This document shows, one piece after another, positions 5,906 through 12,053 of a DNA stretch of 12,053 bases. Under the pieces are notes generated by a model. It ran no database searches. It saw nothing but the letters and a program-made list of their open reading frames with translations, and was not told the origin of the DNA. The first letter of the stretch is position 1, and each line of letters begins with the position of its first letter. This stretch comes from Nitrospinaceae bacterium (GTDB taxonomy: Bacteria; Nitrospinota; Nitrospinia; Nitrospinales; VA-1): contig JAJDBA010000311.1 of the NCBI GenBank assembly GCA_029261675.1, forward strand, positions 1 to 12,053. Reading direction: 5' to 3'. The translations under genes were made by a program, and so were the position numbers.

Positions 5906-7573
5906 ATGTCTCAAAATGTGCCTACATTAAGAAAAAACCTCGATCTGCTTGGTTCCTTTTTGAATCAGGAGCGCTCTATTATTTTTCCGGTATTTACCTA
6001 TGCGATTGCGGTAGGTCTATTTTCACTCATCGTACCTCTTACCGTTCAGGAATTGGTGAATACCTTTGCGTTCTCGGTATCTCCGCTCATGGTTGTTACC
6101 CTTGTTGGAATTATGGCCGGCATATTATTTTTTGTTGGAATATTTAAGGTGTTGCAATTTTACGCTACCGATATGATGGAAAGGCGGATCTTTGTTCGTA
6201 TGGCTTTGTACTTAGCTCGTTTGCTTCCCCAATTCAAAGAAAATACTTTTCGCTCCAGTTATATCAATCGTTTTTTTGAAACTGTTTTATTGCAACGGGC
6301 CGTTTCAGGTCTATTTATCGACCTCATCAATGTGGTGATTGGAGGATCGATTGGAATGATTTTGCTGGCACTGTATCATCCCTACTTTATTTTCTTTGAT
6401 ATAGCTTTGATAATTTCCATTCTAGTAATTGCCATTTTAGGGAAAGGGGGCTTGCGTAGAACAATTGAAATGTCTGAAGCGAAGTACAAAGTATTTCATT
6501 GGTTTCAGGGAGTCGCGGATAACCTTTTTCAACTCAAAGCCACGAATTGCTCTGATTTTATTCTGCACAATGCTGATAAATTAGCTGAAGACTACGTTGA
6601 GGCAAGGAAATTTCGTTTCGTTGTTCTTCTTCGTCAATATATGGGTTCCATTTTTCTTCAAGTGATTCTCCACACTACATTGCTTGGAACTGCAGGATGG
6701 CTGCTCAGTCAGGATCAGTTGACATTGGGTCAGTTGGTGGCCGCTGAAGTTATTATCGCTGGCCTCCTTCTAAATATGGATTCGGTCGTAAAGCGTTTCT
6801 ATGTCGTATACTATTTTTTTACAGCTCTGGTGGAATTGGATCATCTTTTTTCACTCCCTAAAGACAAAACTTCTAATGGTTTAGATATCTCTATTCCTAA
6901 ATCTGACTCGAAGGGAATTCATCTTAAATACACTCAATTGAGAGAGAAGAGAGATTCGGATTCACTCTCTAATGAAAATGGATTTGAAGCAGATTCGGGT
7001 GACAAGTTGGCATTGGTATGTCCAACAGAAACTGTGCGTCATCATTTAGCTAAGACACTGGCTGGCTTAGAGCTGCCTTCAAAATGTGTTGTTCGCTATA
7101 ATGGGGTCGACTTGAAAAACCTTTCAACAAATCAAATTGGAACTCAACGAGGTATTTTATTTGGAAGAAGATTTACTCTGTTTGAGGGGACCATTATGGA
7201 AAATATCACAATGGGACGTCCCGATATTGAGTCCAAAGATCTATTATGGGCATTGGCTGTAACCGATTTAGATAAAGATTTACAAGAAATGCCTCTTGGT
7301 TTAGAGACTCTTGTTTTGGATGGGGGTACCGCCCTTAATTCCAGCCAACGCTTAAGGGTGCTATTGGCAAGGGCTATTGTCACTCGTCCGTCTCTATTGA
7401 TTCTCGATGGAGCTCTTCATGAAATTCCAAAAAAAATTCGAGAACCCCTTCTTCACCGCCTGTGTTCTCAAGATTGTCCCTGGACATTGATCATTATTAC
7501 TACGGACTCCGATGTGGAAAAATTTGTCGAGCGAACTATATCTTTTTCGAATCTTCAAACTGCTGTTGTTTGA
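5906..7573 (+). CDS. ABC exporter half-transporter with degenerate (pseudo-ATPase) nucleotide-binding domain
   Basis: The product has 555 residues. An ABC exporter membrane domain fills about 10-315, with hydrophobic spans near 25-48, 58-82, 138-158, 160-180 and 250-290. A C-terminal nucleotide-binding-like domain fills about 335-550. The latter keeps family landmarks (LAKTLAGLELPS, RYNGVDLKNLS, TLFEGTIMENITMGRPD, PLGLETLVLDGG, RVLLARAIVTRPSLLILD), but the catalytic motifs are broken. Walker A is VCPTETVRHHL (371-381): all glycines gone, Lys to R378, Ser/Thr to His-His. The Q-loop Gln is about R421, the signature is LNSSQ (477-481), and the Walker B Glu is G502 after D501. The switch His is T533, and the A-loop region is replaced by a charged segment (344-366). 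No C39 peptidase domain precedes the membrane part. GAAAGG near 5887 is its ribosome site. The gene closes the adaptor-TolC operon and looks intact, so the loss seems old and tolerated. Confidence 0.88.
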   Translation: MSQNVPTLRKNLDLLGSFLNQERSIIFPVFTYAIAVGLFSLIVPLTVQELVNTFAFSVSPLMVVTLVGIMAGILFFVGIFKVLQFYATDMMERRIFVRMALYLARLLPQFKENTFRSSYINRFFETVLLQRAVSGLFIDLINVVIGGSIGMILLALYHPYFIFFDIALIISILVIAILGKGGLRRTIEMSEAKYKVFHWFQGVADNLFQLKATNCSDFILHNADKLAEDYVEARKFRFVVLLRQYMGSIFLQVILHTTLLGTAGWLLSQDQLTLGQLVAAEVIIAGLLLNMDSVVKRFYVVYYFFTALVELDHLFSLPKDKTSNGLDISIPKSDSKGIHLKYTQLREKRDSDSLSNENGFEADSGDKLALVCPTETVRHHLAKTLAGLELPSKCVVRYNGVDLKNLSTNQIGTQRGILFGRRFTLFEGTIMENITMGRPDIESKDLLWALAVTDLDKDLQEMPLGLETLVLDGGTALNSSQRLRVLLARAIVTRPSLLILDGALHEIPKKIREPLLHRLCSQDCPWTLIIITTDSDVEKFVERTISFSNLQTAVV

Positions 7574-7576
7574 TCA

Positions 7577-7610
7577 GTAGGTTTTTATGAAAGGTTTATT
7601 TAAAACCCAC
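7577..7610 (+). terminator. Weak hairpin after the export operon
   Basis: GTAGGTTTT (7577-7585) and AAAACCCAC (7602-7610) can pair over 9 bp with one mismatch, starting 3 bp after the ABC gene stop codon. No strong T-run follows, so this is at best a weak terminator or a transcript-end stabiliser. No better terminator was seen before the convergent gene. Confidence 0.22.
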
Positions 7611-7678
7611 TAATTTACAATTTGGATCATTGTCGGTCTCCCATCAGGGGAAAAGGGAATGTTTTCTTCCTTCATTTT

Positions 7679-7804
7679 TCAGGCCTGGTCGAGTCTGTCG
7701 GAATTTCTGACATATTTTCCATCCCCATCCCTTTGTCTTTCCGGTTTTATTGTTTGATAGGTCAAGCCTTCACAGTATAGTTTTGCAAGCTGAGAAATAT
7801 CCAT
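7679..7804 (-). CDS. Possible small protein or frameshifted tail, unknown function
   Basis: A 41-residue frame from ATG at 7804 encodes MDISQLAKLYCEGLTYQTIK, then a charged tail PERQRDGDGKYVRNSDRLDQ and a final Ala. The composition looks protein-like: an amphipathic helix then a polar tail. The same frame stays open upstream to 7885, overlapping the 3' end of the nuclease-like gene in another frame and adding 27 plausible residues (KQLKDIIKFLPPLTDK onward). No clear ribosome site precedes the ATG. It may be a small gene, or the true C-terminus of the upstream protein separated by a frameshift. The imperfect dyad at 7696-7712 lies inside it. I do not recognise the family. Confidence 0.3.
   Translation of the reverse strand: MDISQLAKLYCEGLTYQTIKPERQRDGDGKYVRNSDRLDQA
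7696..7712. repeat. Near-perfect short palindrome
   Basis: TGTCGGAA-T-TTCTGACA is an inverted repeat with 7 of 8 positions matching around a central base; the single mismatch would be a G-U pair in RNA. It sits in the region between the convergent ABC and nuclease-like genes. It could be an operator-like dyad, an interspersed repeat or part of the small reading frame there. Confidence 0.25.
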
Positions 7805-7838
7805 TAATTCATCATAATTTGGGTGCTTTTTTAGAGAT

Positions 7839-8888
7839 TTATCCGTCAAAGGTGGAAGGAATTTTATGATGTCTTTTAATTGCTTCTAATATGTCTGTTA
7901 CTTCTTTATGTCTGCCCCTGGAATCACGAGCCTCCTTTAAACCAGCAAAAGGATAATCAACTCGAAAGCTTGGAATTTTAAAGCTTTCAGCGACGACTCC
8001 TACATCAAGCTCAAGGTCATTAAAGTTGCAAGCATTTTGCTGGTTTGTCAGAAAAACATAAGCGGGGGGAGCATCGTCCCCTTTTATCTTGAGTCTTGTT
8101 TCAGCTCCTCTAATAGAGGCGATAGCTTCATGCAACCATTTGGCTGACTCAAGGTCTTTCGGTTTTTCAGGGCTGTTTATATTTATGAAAATAATTCTTT
8201 CGTGTTCCGCACTCTTCTTTAATGCACTGTATAGCTGGCTGGAGATGGCTCCTGAATTTTTACCATGGGTTCTAGCTTTGGCCTCAACGGAAAATTTTCG
8301 ACCACTCTTAATATTTGTAGCTGTAAATTCGCAGTGAGTGGAGTTGGGGTCATCTTCATCCTCTAGGGTTATCTCAAATCCTGCTTGTATGCAAAATGCT
8401 GCTACTTGTATCTCATAATGGGCGCCCAAAAATTGATTCAAGTCTTTTAGTCTCTTAATTAACTTTTCCTGCAACTCTGAGTTATGAGCCATGAGATAGA
8501 GATTATAAGAAAGACCCAATAAAGCAGATATTGCTCCCAGGGTAGAAGCCGTTTGAATTTCACCAGGTATGTTTTTCTTCTGATAGGCAATCATAGCGTT
8601 ATGCCATTGGAGTATCGGATGCCGAGTTACCAACTCAAGTTCCTTCTTTATCCACTCTTCACCTAAAAGCACCCTAAGATATGCAGGAAGCACTTCATGA
8701 AATGTTTTACAGTTTCCAGCATCAAAAATTTCACTGCCGATTTCCACAAGTCGTCTTCCATTAAACTCAGTCGATATGATAGGTTTTCCAAAACCCTGCT
8801 GTGCAATGCGTTGTTCTTCTACAACCTTTTTTTTCTGTAGTAACTCGAGTAGTTCTGGAGAGATTCGTGAAGGTGAGATTACTTTCAT
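7839..8888 (-). CDS. Hypothetical protein with PD-(D/E)XK-nuclease-like core
   Basis: The product has 349 residues and no signal peptide or membrane span, so it is cytoplasmic. Residues 153-204 fit a PD-(D/E)XK nuclease core: a helix with E159 (GAHYEIQVAAFCIQAGF), a strand with acidic EDEDD and the CEF motif (E187), then FSVEAKAR (E202-x-K204). The order Glu, (D/E), ExK is the signature of restriction-type and repair nucleases, though several related domains are inactive. Residues 1-150 are mostly helical with no motif I recognise. Residues 205-349 include a strand-rich part (RIIFININ, AYVFLTN) and end near IPSTFDG. It follows the lipoprotein gene by 32 bp on the same strand and may be co-transcribed, though the two products act in different compartments. 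No methylase, helicase or other obvious defence partner is next to it. The ribosome site is weak. Nuclease activity is inferred only from the motif pattern. Confidence 0.7.
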   Translation of the reverse strand: MKVISPSRISPELLELLQKKKVVEEQRIAQQGFGKPIISTEFNGRRLVEIGSEIFDAGNCKTFHEVLPAYLRVLLGEEWIKKELELVTRHPILQWHNAMIAYQKKNIPGEIQTASTLGAISALLGLSYNLYLMAHNSELQEKLIKRLKDLNQFLGAHYEIQVAAFCIQAGFEITLEDEDDPNSTHCEFTATNIKSGRKFSVEAKARTHGKNSGAISSQLYSALKKSAEHERIIFININSPEKPKDLESAKWLHEAIASIRGAETRLKIKGDDAPPAYVFLTNQQNACNFNDLELDVGVVAESFKIPSFRVDYPFAGLKEARDSRGRHKEVTDILEAIKRHHKIPSTFDG

Positions 8889-8920
8889 TTGATTTGGGGC
8901 AATAGGTTGAGGGTAAAGCT

Positions 8921-9298
8921 TTAATTGTCCTTCAAAACCTTGTTTATGAAAGGGGATTCCAGTATGGCTGGATTTCCTTTTGCCAACTTTCGGGCTTGTT
9001 TGAAATGTTTGATCGCTTTTTCTTCTTTACCTTCTTTCCAAAGAGCCAGGCCTAAATTGAAATGAATTTCTCCTGAGGTAGGGTCTGCCATGTTTGCCTG
9101 GTTGAATTGTAAGAGTGCATCAAAATTTCTACCTGCCCTATAATGTTCAATACCATTATCATTCCGCATTTTCGCAGAGGGTTCTGCCCCGACACGCAGG
9201 GTCAATGGTTCTTCACCGATATTGGTGCAGCTATAGATTAATAGTAAAAGCACCAGCAGACATTTGAAAAATTTGTTTTGGAAGGAATTATTATGCAT
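8921..9298 (-). CDS. Small TPR lipoprotein
   Basis: The product has 125 residues. A basic start and hydrophobic stretch (about 12-21) lead to IYSC with C24 as the probable lipid-modified cysteine. The -2 Tyr is slightly unusual but the site is otherwise standard. After a polar linker come about two tetratricopeptide repeats, roughly 46-79 (GIEHYRAGRNFDALLQFNQA) and 76-109 (IHFNLGLALWKEGKEEKAIK). TPRs bind proteins, so this is likely a membrane-anchored periplasmic scaffold or assembly helper. The partner is unknown. It is divergent from the TPR-plus-FGE gene at 9497, which also carries TPRs; a shared role is possible but unproven. The start lacks a strong ribosome site, yet the signal sequence fixes it closely. 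Confidence 0.8.
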   Translation of the reverse strand: MHNNSFQNKFFKCLLVLLLLIYSCTNIGEEPLTLRVGAEPSAKMRNDNGIEHYRAGRNFDALLQFNQANMADPTSGEIHFNLGLALWKEGKEEKAIKHFKQARKLAKGNPAILESPFINKVLKDN

Positions 9299-9496
9299 TT
9301 AAAAGCTTATTCTTTTTAGGTATGCTGAGTGAAAAATAGAAAGCCTTATAGCTCTTTATCGATCTTCTGATTTTGTTAGCCGGGTAGAATCCCGTATTTT
9401 TACAGAATCCATTATAAGAAATCAAAATTTTATTCTGGCCTTTGTGTTTTTATGGCCTGTAGTTTTTTAAAATGCTAAATGATTAGGAATCTCAAA

Positions 9497-10846
9497 ATGA
9501 AAAAGTTGTCAAAAGGTTTAATTGCAGCATCAATTATACAGCTTCTGATTTTATTGTTCGCAACTGTGGCACTGTATGCACAGGATATAGATAAAATCTT
9601 CACAAACGGTGAGAAGGCTTTTGCTTCAGCTAAGTATGAGGAGGCAGAGCAGAGTTTTGCGCAGGTTCTTGAAAAAGACCCTGACAACTATAAAGTTCTC
9701 CGCGCTCAGGCAGACACAAAAATAAAACTGAAAAAATTTCAAGAAGCGGAAATGCTTCTCAATAAAATTCTTGCTATGCCAGAATCTCGGGGTCGAAATA
9801 TTCTTGTGTTTGCAAAAGGCAGTTCAAAAGGTCGAAAGGCGGAACTGGTCGATGAAACGGTTATGGTTCTTGATGAATCGGGTTATGTTGATGCGGATCA
9901 TGTTGATGAGGATATCAGTGAATTTGTAAAGGACGATGCGATAGGCCCGGTTCCTCATTTTAGAGTTTTTATTATGAGCTCGGGAAAAATGGAATTGTTG
10001 GCCAAAAGCAGACACCGAATTCAATACCATGGCATTCCTACAGCGACTCGTGAGCAAGTGACCGCTCTGAAAGCAGTGGTGCAGAAAATGAAGATTTCGA
10101 CACAACAGGAAAAACCGACCGATGAAATGGTTGTGATAAAGGAAGGATGTTTTCAAATGGGAAACAACCTGGGAGGTCCGGATGAACGGCCAGCCCATAA
10201 AGTATGCTTGTCTTCCTTTAAGATTGGGAAATATGAAGTTCGGCAAAAATTTTTCCAGAATATCATGAAGAATAATCCTTCTCAGTTCCCTGGCGCAGAC
10301 TTGCCGACAGACAGTGTTTCTTGGGAAGATGCGCGAGATTATTGCAAAAAACAGGGATATCGTTTGCCAACAGAAGCGGAGTGGGAGTTCGCGGCTCGAG
10401 CAGGGACAACAAGCGAGTATTATTGGGGAGATATCGTAACAGGAAAAGAGGCCAACTTTTGTGATAATGAATGCGAATTGAATTCCCGCGATGCGAGCTT
10501 AACGGACGGTTTTAAAAATACGGCTCCCGTTGGCTCTTTTCCGCCTAACCCTTATGGACTTTACGATATGGCCGGGAATGTGGGTGAATGGGTTTTTGAT
10601 TGGATGCCGGTTAATGAAAACTATTATTCAATCAGTCCCGAAAAAAACCCTAGAGGATCACGACCAGAACTCAATGCTTGTAGCGGGGTGGATTGTGTGG
10701 GTTCCTATTCTATAACGCAAAAAGTGAATCGAGGCGGTAGCTGGAATAAAAAAGTATCCGCAATGCGATCGGCAAATCGAATGGACTCCCATTTTCAGTT
10801 GCGATCTGATGGCACAGGATTCAGATGCGCGGCAGATATTAAATAG
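9497..10846 (+). CDS. Exported TPR and SUMF1/FGE-like domain protein
   Basis: The product has 449 residues from ATG 9497, chosen over the in-frame ATG at 9479 because AGGAA (9485-9489) lies 7 nt upstream. A signal peptide ends near YAQ (A28). Two TPR-like units cover about 34-95. An unrecognised acidic middle part spans about 98-200, and an FGE-sulfatase (SUMF1, C-lectin-like) domain spans about 211-449. FGE landmarks are IKEGCFQMG, SVSWEDARDYCKKQGYRLPT, EAEWEFAARAG, GLYDMAGNVGEWVFDW, NRGGSW and GTGFRCA. The active-site Cys pair of true formylglycine-generating enzyme, expected between RGGSW and the RSANR segment, is missing: the stretch reads NKKVSAM. It is therefore unlikely to convert sulfatase cysteines and is more likely a binding or structural member of the superfamily. 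It acts in the periplasm or at the cell surface. Its stop lies 10 bp from the convergent dehydrogenase stop. Confidence 0.88.
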   Translation: MKKLSKGLIAASIIQLLILLFATVALYAQDIDKIFTNGEKAFASAKYEEAEQSFAQVLEKDPDNYKVLRAQADTKIKLKKFQEAEMLLNKILAMPESRGRNILVFAKGSSKGRKAELVDETVMVLDESGYVDADHVDEDISEFVKDDAIGPVPHFRVFIMSSGKMELLAKSRHRIQYHGIPTATREQVTALKAVVQKMKISTQQEKPTDEMVVIKEGCFQMGNNLGGPDERPAHKVCLSSFKIGKYEVRQKFFQNIMKNNPSQFPGADLPTDSVSWEDARDYCKKQGYRLPTEAEWEFAARAGTTSEYYWGDIVTGKEANFCDNECELNSRDASLTDGFKNTAPVGSFPPNPYGLYDMAGNVGEWVFDWMPVNENYYSISPEKNPRGSRPELNACSGVDCVGSYSITQKVNRGGSWNKKVSAMRSANRMDSHFQLRSDGTGFRCAADIK

Positions 10847-10856
10847 CCCTAATTAT

Positions 10857-12053
10857 CTAAATCAACTTTGATCTGAACACGATTAATTTTTCTTCCGTCA
10901 TTTCAATCATGCTGGGCAGGATTCCACCCACGCCTAGACCGGAAGATTTTCTGCCTGCAAATGGCATCCAGTCGACCCGGAATGCGGTATGGTCGTTTAT
11001 CATCACCGCTGCGGCGTTCAAATCCTTAGCCGACTGTAAAGCGGAATTGATATCGCGGGTAAAAACGGCTGCTTGAAATGAGAATGGAACATCATTGGCA
11101 AGCTTGATCGCATCGGCCCTGTTTTTGTAAGAATAGATGTTGATGACCGGACCAAAAATTTCACATTGTGAAACATTGGCATCGTAGGGTGGGTTTAGAA
11201 TAACCGTTGGCTCATAACAGGTTGTACCAATTTTTTTACCGCCGGTTAAAATTTTTCCTCCAGCCGCCTTGGCTTCTTCTACCCATTTATGGATCCGGTC
11301 TACTTCCCCCTCTTGAATCAAAGGCCCAACTTCTGTTTCCTCATCGAGGGGATCGCCAACCACTAATTTCTCCGCCATACCTACCAGCTTGCTGGAGAAT
11401 TCTTCTACGATGTCTTCATGAACAAAAACACGCTGCACTGAAACGCATACCTGCCCGGCGTGATAAAACCCACCTTTTGCGAGCAAAGGCAAAGCATCAT
11501 CAATATCAGCATCGGCCTCTACGATAACCGGTGCAGCACCACCATGTTCCAATGCACATCGTGTTCCCTCAGCCAGCTTGGATCTCAATCCCCAACCTAC
11601 TTTCCCGGAGCCGATGAACGTAAGGAAAGAAACTCTTGGATCGGTAGCAATTTTTTCAGCCAGCGAACCTTTACAGATCATAACTTGTACCCACTCTTTC
11701 GGTAAGCCCGCTTCGTAAAGGCAGTTGACCAAATTCAAACAAGACAAAGGAGTTGTACGTGCAGGTTTGACAATCACCGGGCACCCCACAGCGACCCCGG
11801 GTATAACCTGGTGAACAATTAAATTGAAAGGGTGATTGAAAGCACTGACAGCAGCAACAACACCGATGGGTTCGCGGGTAGTGAATGCCATTCGGTTCGT
11901 AGAAGAAGGTGTCAGGCCCATGGGAATTTCATGTCCCGTGAGTTGACCGATCGAATTAGCAGCCTCTCGTATTCCCTGCACTGCACGAGCGAGCTCAATG
12001 CGAGAATCAATCAAAGGTTTTCCACCTTCTTCTGCAGACTGTCGGGCAAATTC
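10857..12053 (-). CDS. NAD(P)-dependent aldehyde dehydrogenase, C-terminal part (cut by window edge)
   Basis: The frame is open to the right edge, giving 398 visible residues; the family is usually about 470-500, so the N-terminal part is missing. The TTG near 12014 is internal and not a start. Catalytic residues are all present (fragment numbering): N73 in SAFNHPFNL, K96 in VIVKPA, E169 in LEHGGAAPVIV, the nucleophile C203 in HAGQVCVSVQR, and E298-x-F300 in EIFGPV. The enzyme oxidises an aldehyde to an acid with NAD(P)+ in the cytoplasm. The EHGGAAPV and YHAGQVCVSVQR wording recalls the lactaldehyde / non-phosphorylating glyceraldehyde-3-phosphate branch rather than betaine or aromatic aldehyde enzymes, but the substrate cannot be assigned. 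It converges with the FGE-like gene, and no terminator is visible in the 10-bp gap. Confidence 0.92.
   Translation of the reverse strand, partial: EFARQSAEEGGKPLIDSRIELARAVQGIREAANSIGQLTGHEIPMGLTPSSTNRMAFTTREPIGVVAAVSAFNHPFNLIVHQVIPGVAVGCPVIVKPARTTPLSCLNLVNCLYEAGLPKEWVQVMICKGSLAEKIATDPRVSFLTFIGSGKVGWGLRSKLAEGTRCALEHGGAAPVIVEADADIDDALPLLAKGGFYHAGQVCVSVQRVFVHEDIVEEFSSKLVGMAEKLVVGDPLDEETEVGPLIQEGEVDRIHKWVEEAKAAGGKILTGGKKIGTTCYEPTVILNPPYDANVSQCEIFGPVINIYSYKNRADAIKLANDVPFSFQAAVFTRDINSALQSAKDLNAAAVMINDHTAFRVDWMPFAGRKSSGLGVGGILPSMIEMTEEKLIVFRSKLI

Noticed and set aside
5842..6147. Plus-strand 101-residue frame across the TolC/ABC gene junction
   Set aside because: It overlaps two well-supported genes in a different frame and shows no domain. 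It reflects base composition only.
9390..9412. CGGG-TAGAAT-CCCG hairpin followed by a T-rich stretch
   Set aside because: The stem is only 4 bp and it lies between divergent genes, where a terminator is not expected. Probably chance.
9479..9496. Earlier in-frame ATG of the TPR-FGE gene
   Set aside because: No ribosome site precedes it, while ATG 9497 has AGGAA at good spacing and gives a standard signal peptide.
9824..10246. Minus-strand 140-residue frame inside the TPR-FGE gene
   Set aside because: It is antisense to a gene with clear domains and has no recognisable features of its own.
11997..12014. Internal TTG as the start of the aldehyde dehydrogenase
   Set aside because: The frame continues with conserved-looking sequence to the window edge, and the family needs about 80 more N-terminal residues.
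1..12053. tRNA, rRNA, CRISPR array, or long direct repeats
   Set aside because: Read for cloverleaf-like arms, conserved rRNA wording and regularly spaced repeats; none were seen.

Overview
This 12 kb window is AT-rich (roughly 40-45% GC by eye) and comes from a Gram-negative bacterium: it encodes a TolC-type outer-membrane protein, a periplasmic adaptor, a lipoprotein and several proteins with Sec signal peptides. The taxon cannot be fixed from the sequence. The mix (multi-haem-type cytochrome, TPR proteins, SUMF1/FGE-like protein, scattered insertion-sequence debris) would fit a deltaproteobacterial, Nitrospinota or SAR324-like aquatic lineage, but that is only an impression.

Layout. 1-430 (-): 5' part of an exported cytochrome c/di-haem oxidoreductase-like gene with its own promoter. 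431-842: gene-poor spacer ending in a double-hairpin terminator. 843-1523 (-): exported metallo-beta-lactamase-fold hydrolase. 1632-2522 (-): NhaR-like LysR regulator with a dyad operator beside its start. 2523-2943: spacer with dyads and eroded transposase fragments. 2944-7573 (+): three-gene export operon of HlyD-like adaptor, TolC-like outer-membrane factor and an ABC half-transporter whose nucleotide-binding domain has lost nearly every ATPase motif. 7679-7804 (-): possible small ORF. 7839-8888 (-): protein with a PD-(D/E)XK-nuclease-like core, downstream of a small TPR lipoprotein gene (8921-9298, -). 9497-10846 (+): exported TPR plus SUMF1/FGE-domain protein, convergent with a partial aldehyde dehydrogenase (10857-12053, -).

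How the genes may work together. The adaptor, outer-membrane protein and ABC-like membrane protein form a complete trans-envelope conduit by architecture (type I secretion or tripartite efflux), but the inner-membrane component appears unable to hydrolyse ATP in the normal way. No cargo gene is visible. The divergent LysR gene is the natural candidate regulator of this operon, and possibly of the hydrolase gene. The remaining genes look like separate small transcription units.

The most notable item is the pseudo-ATPase ABC protein kept intact within an otherwise healthy export operon. Secondary items are the nuclease-like gene of unknown role, the overlapping unannotated reading frame at its 3' end, and the metallo-hydrolase with a His in place of the usual bridging Asp. 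No tRNA, rRNA or CRISPR array was seen.
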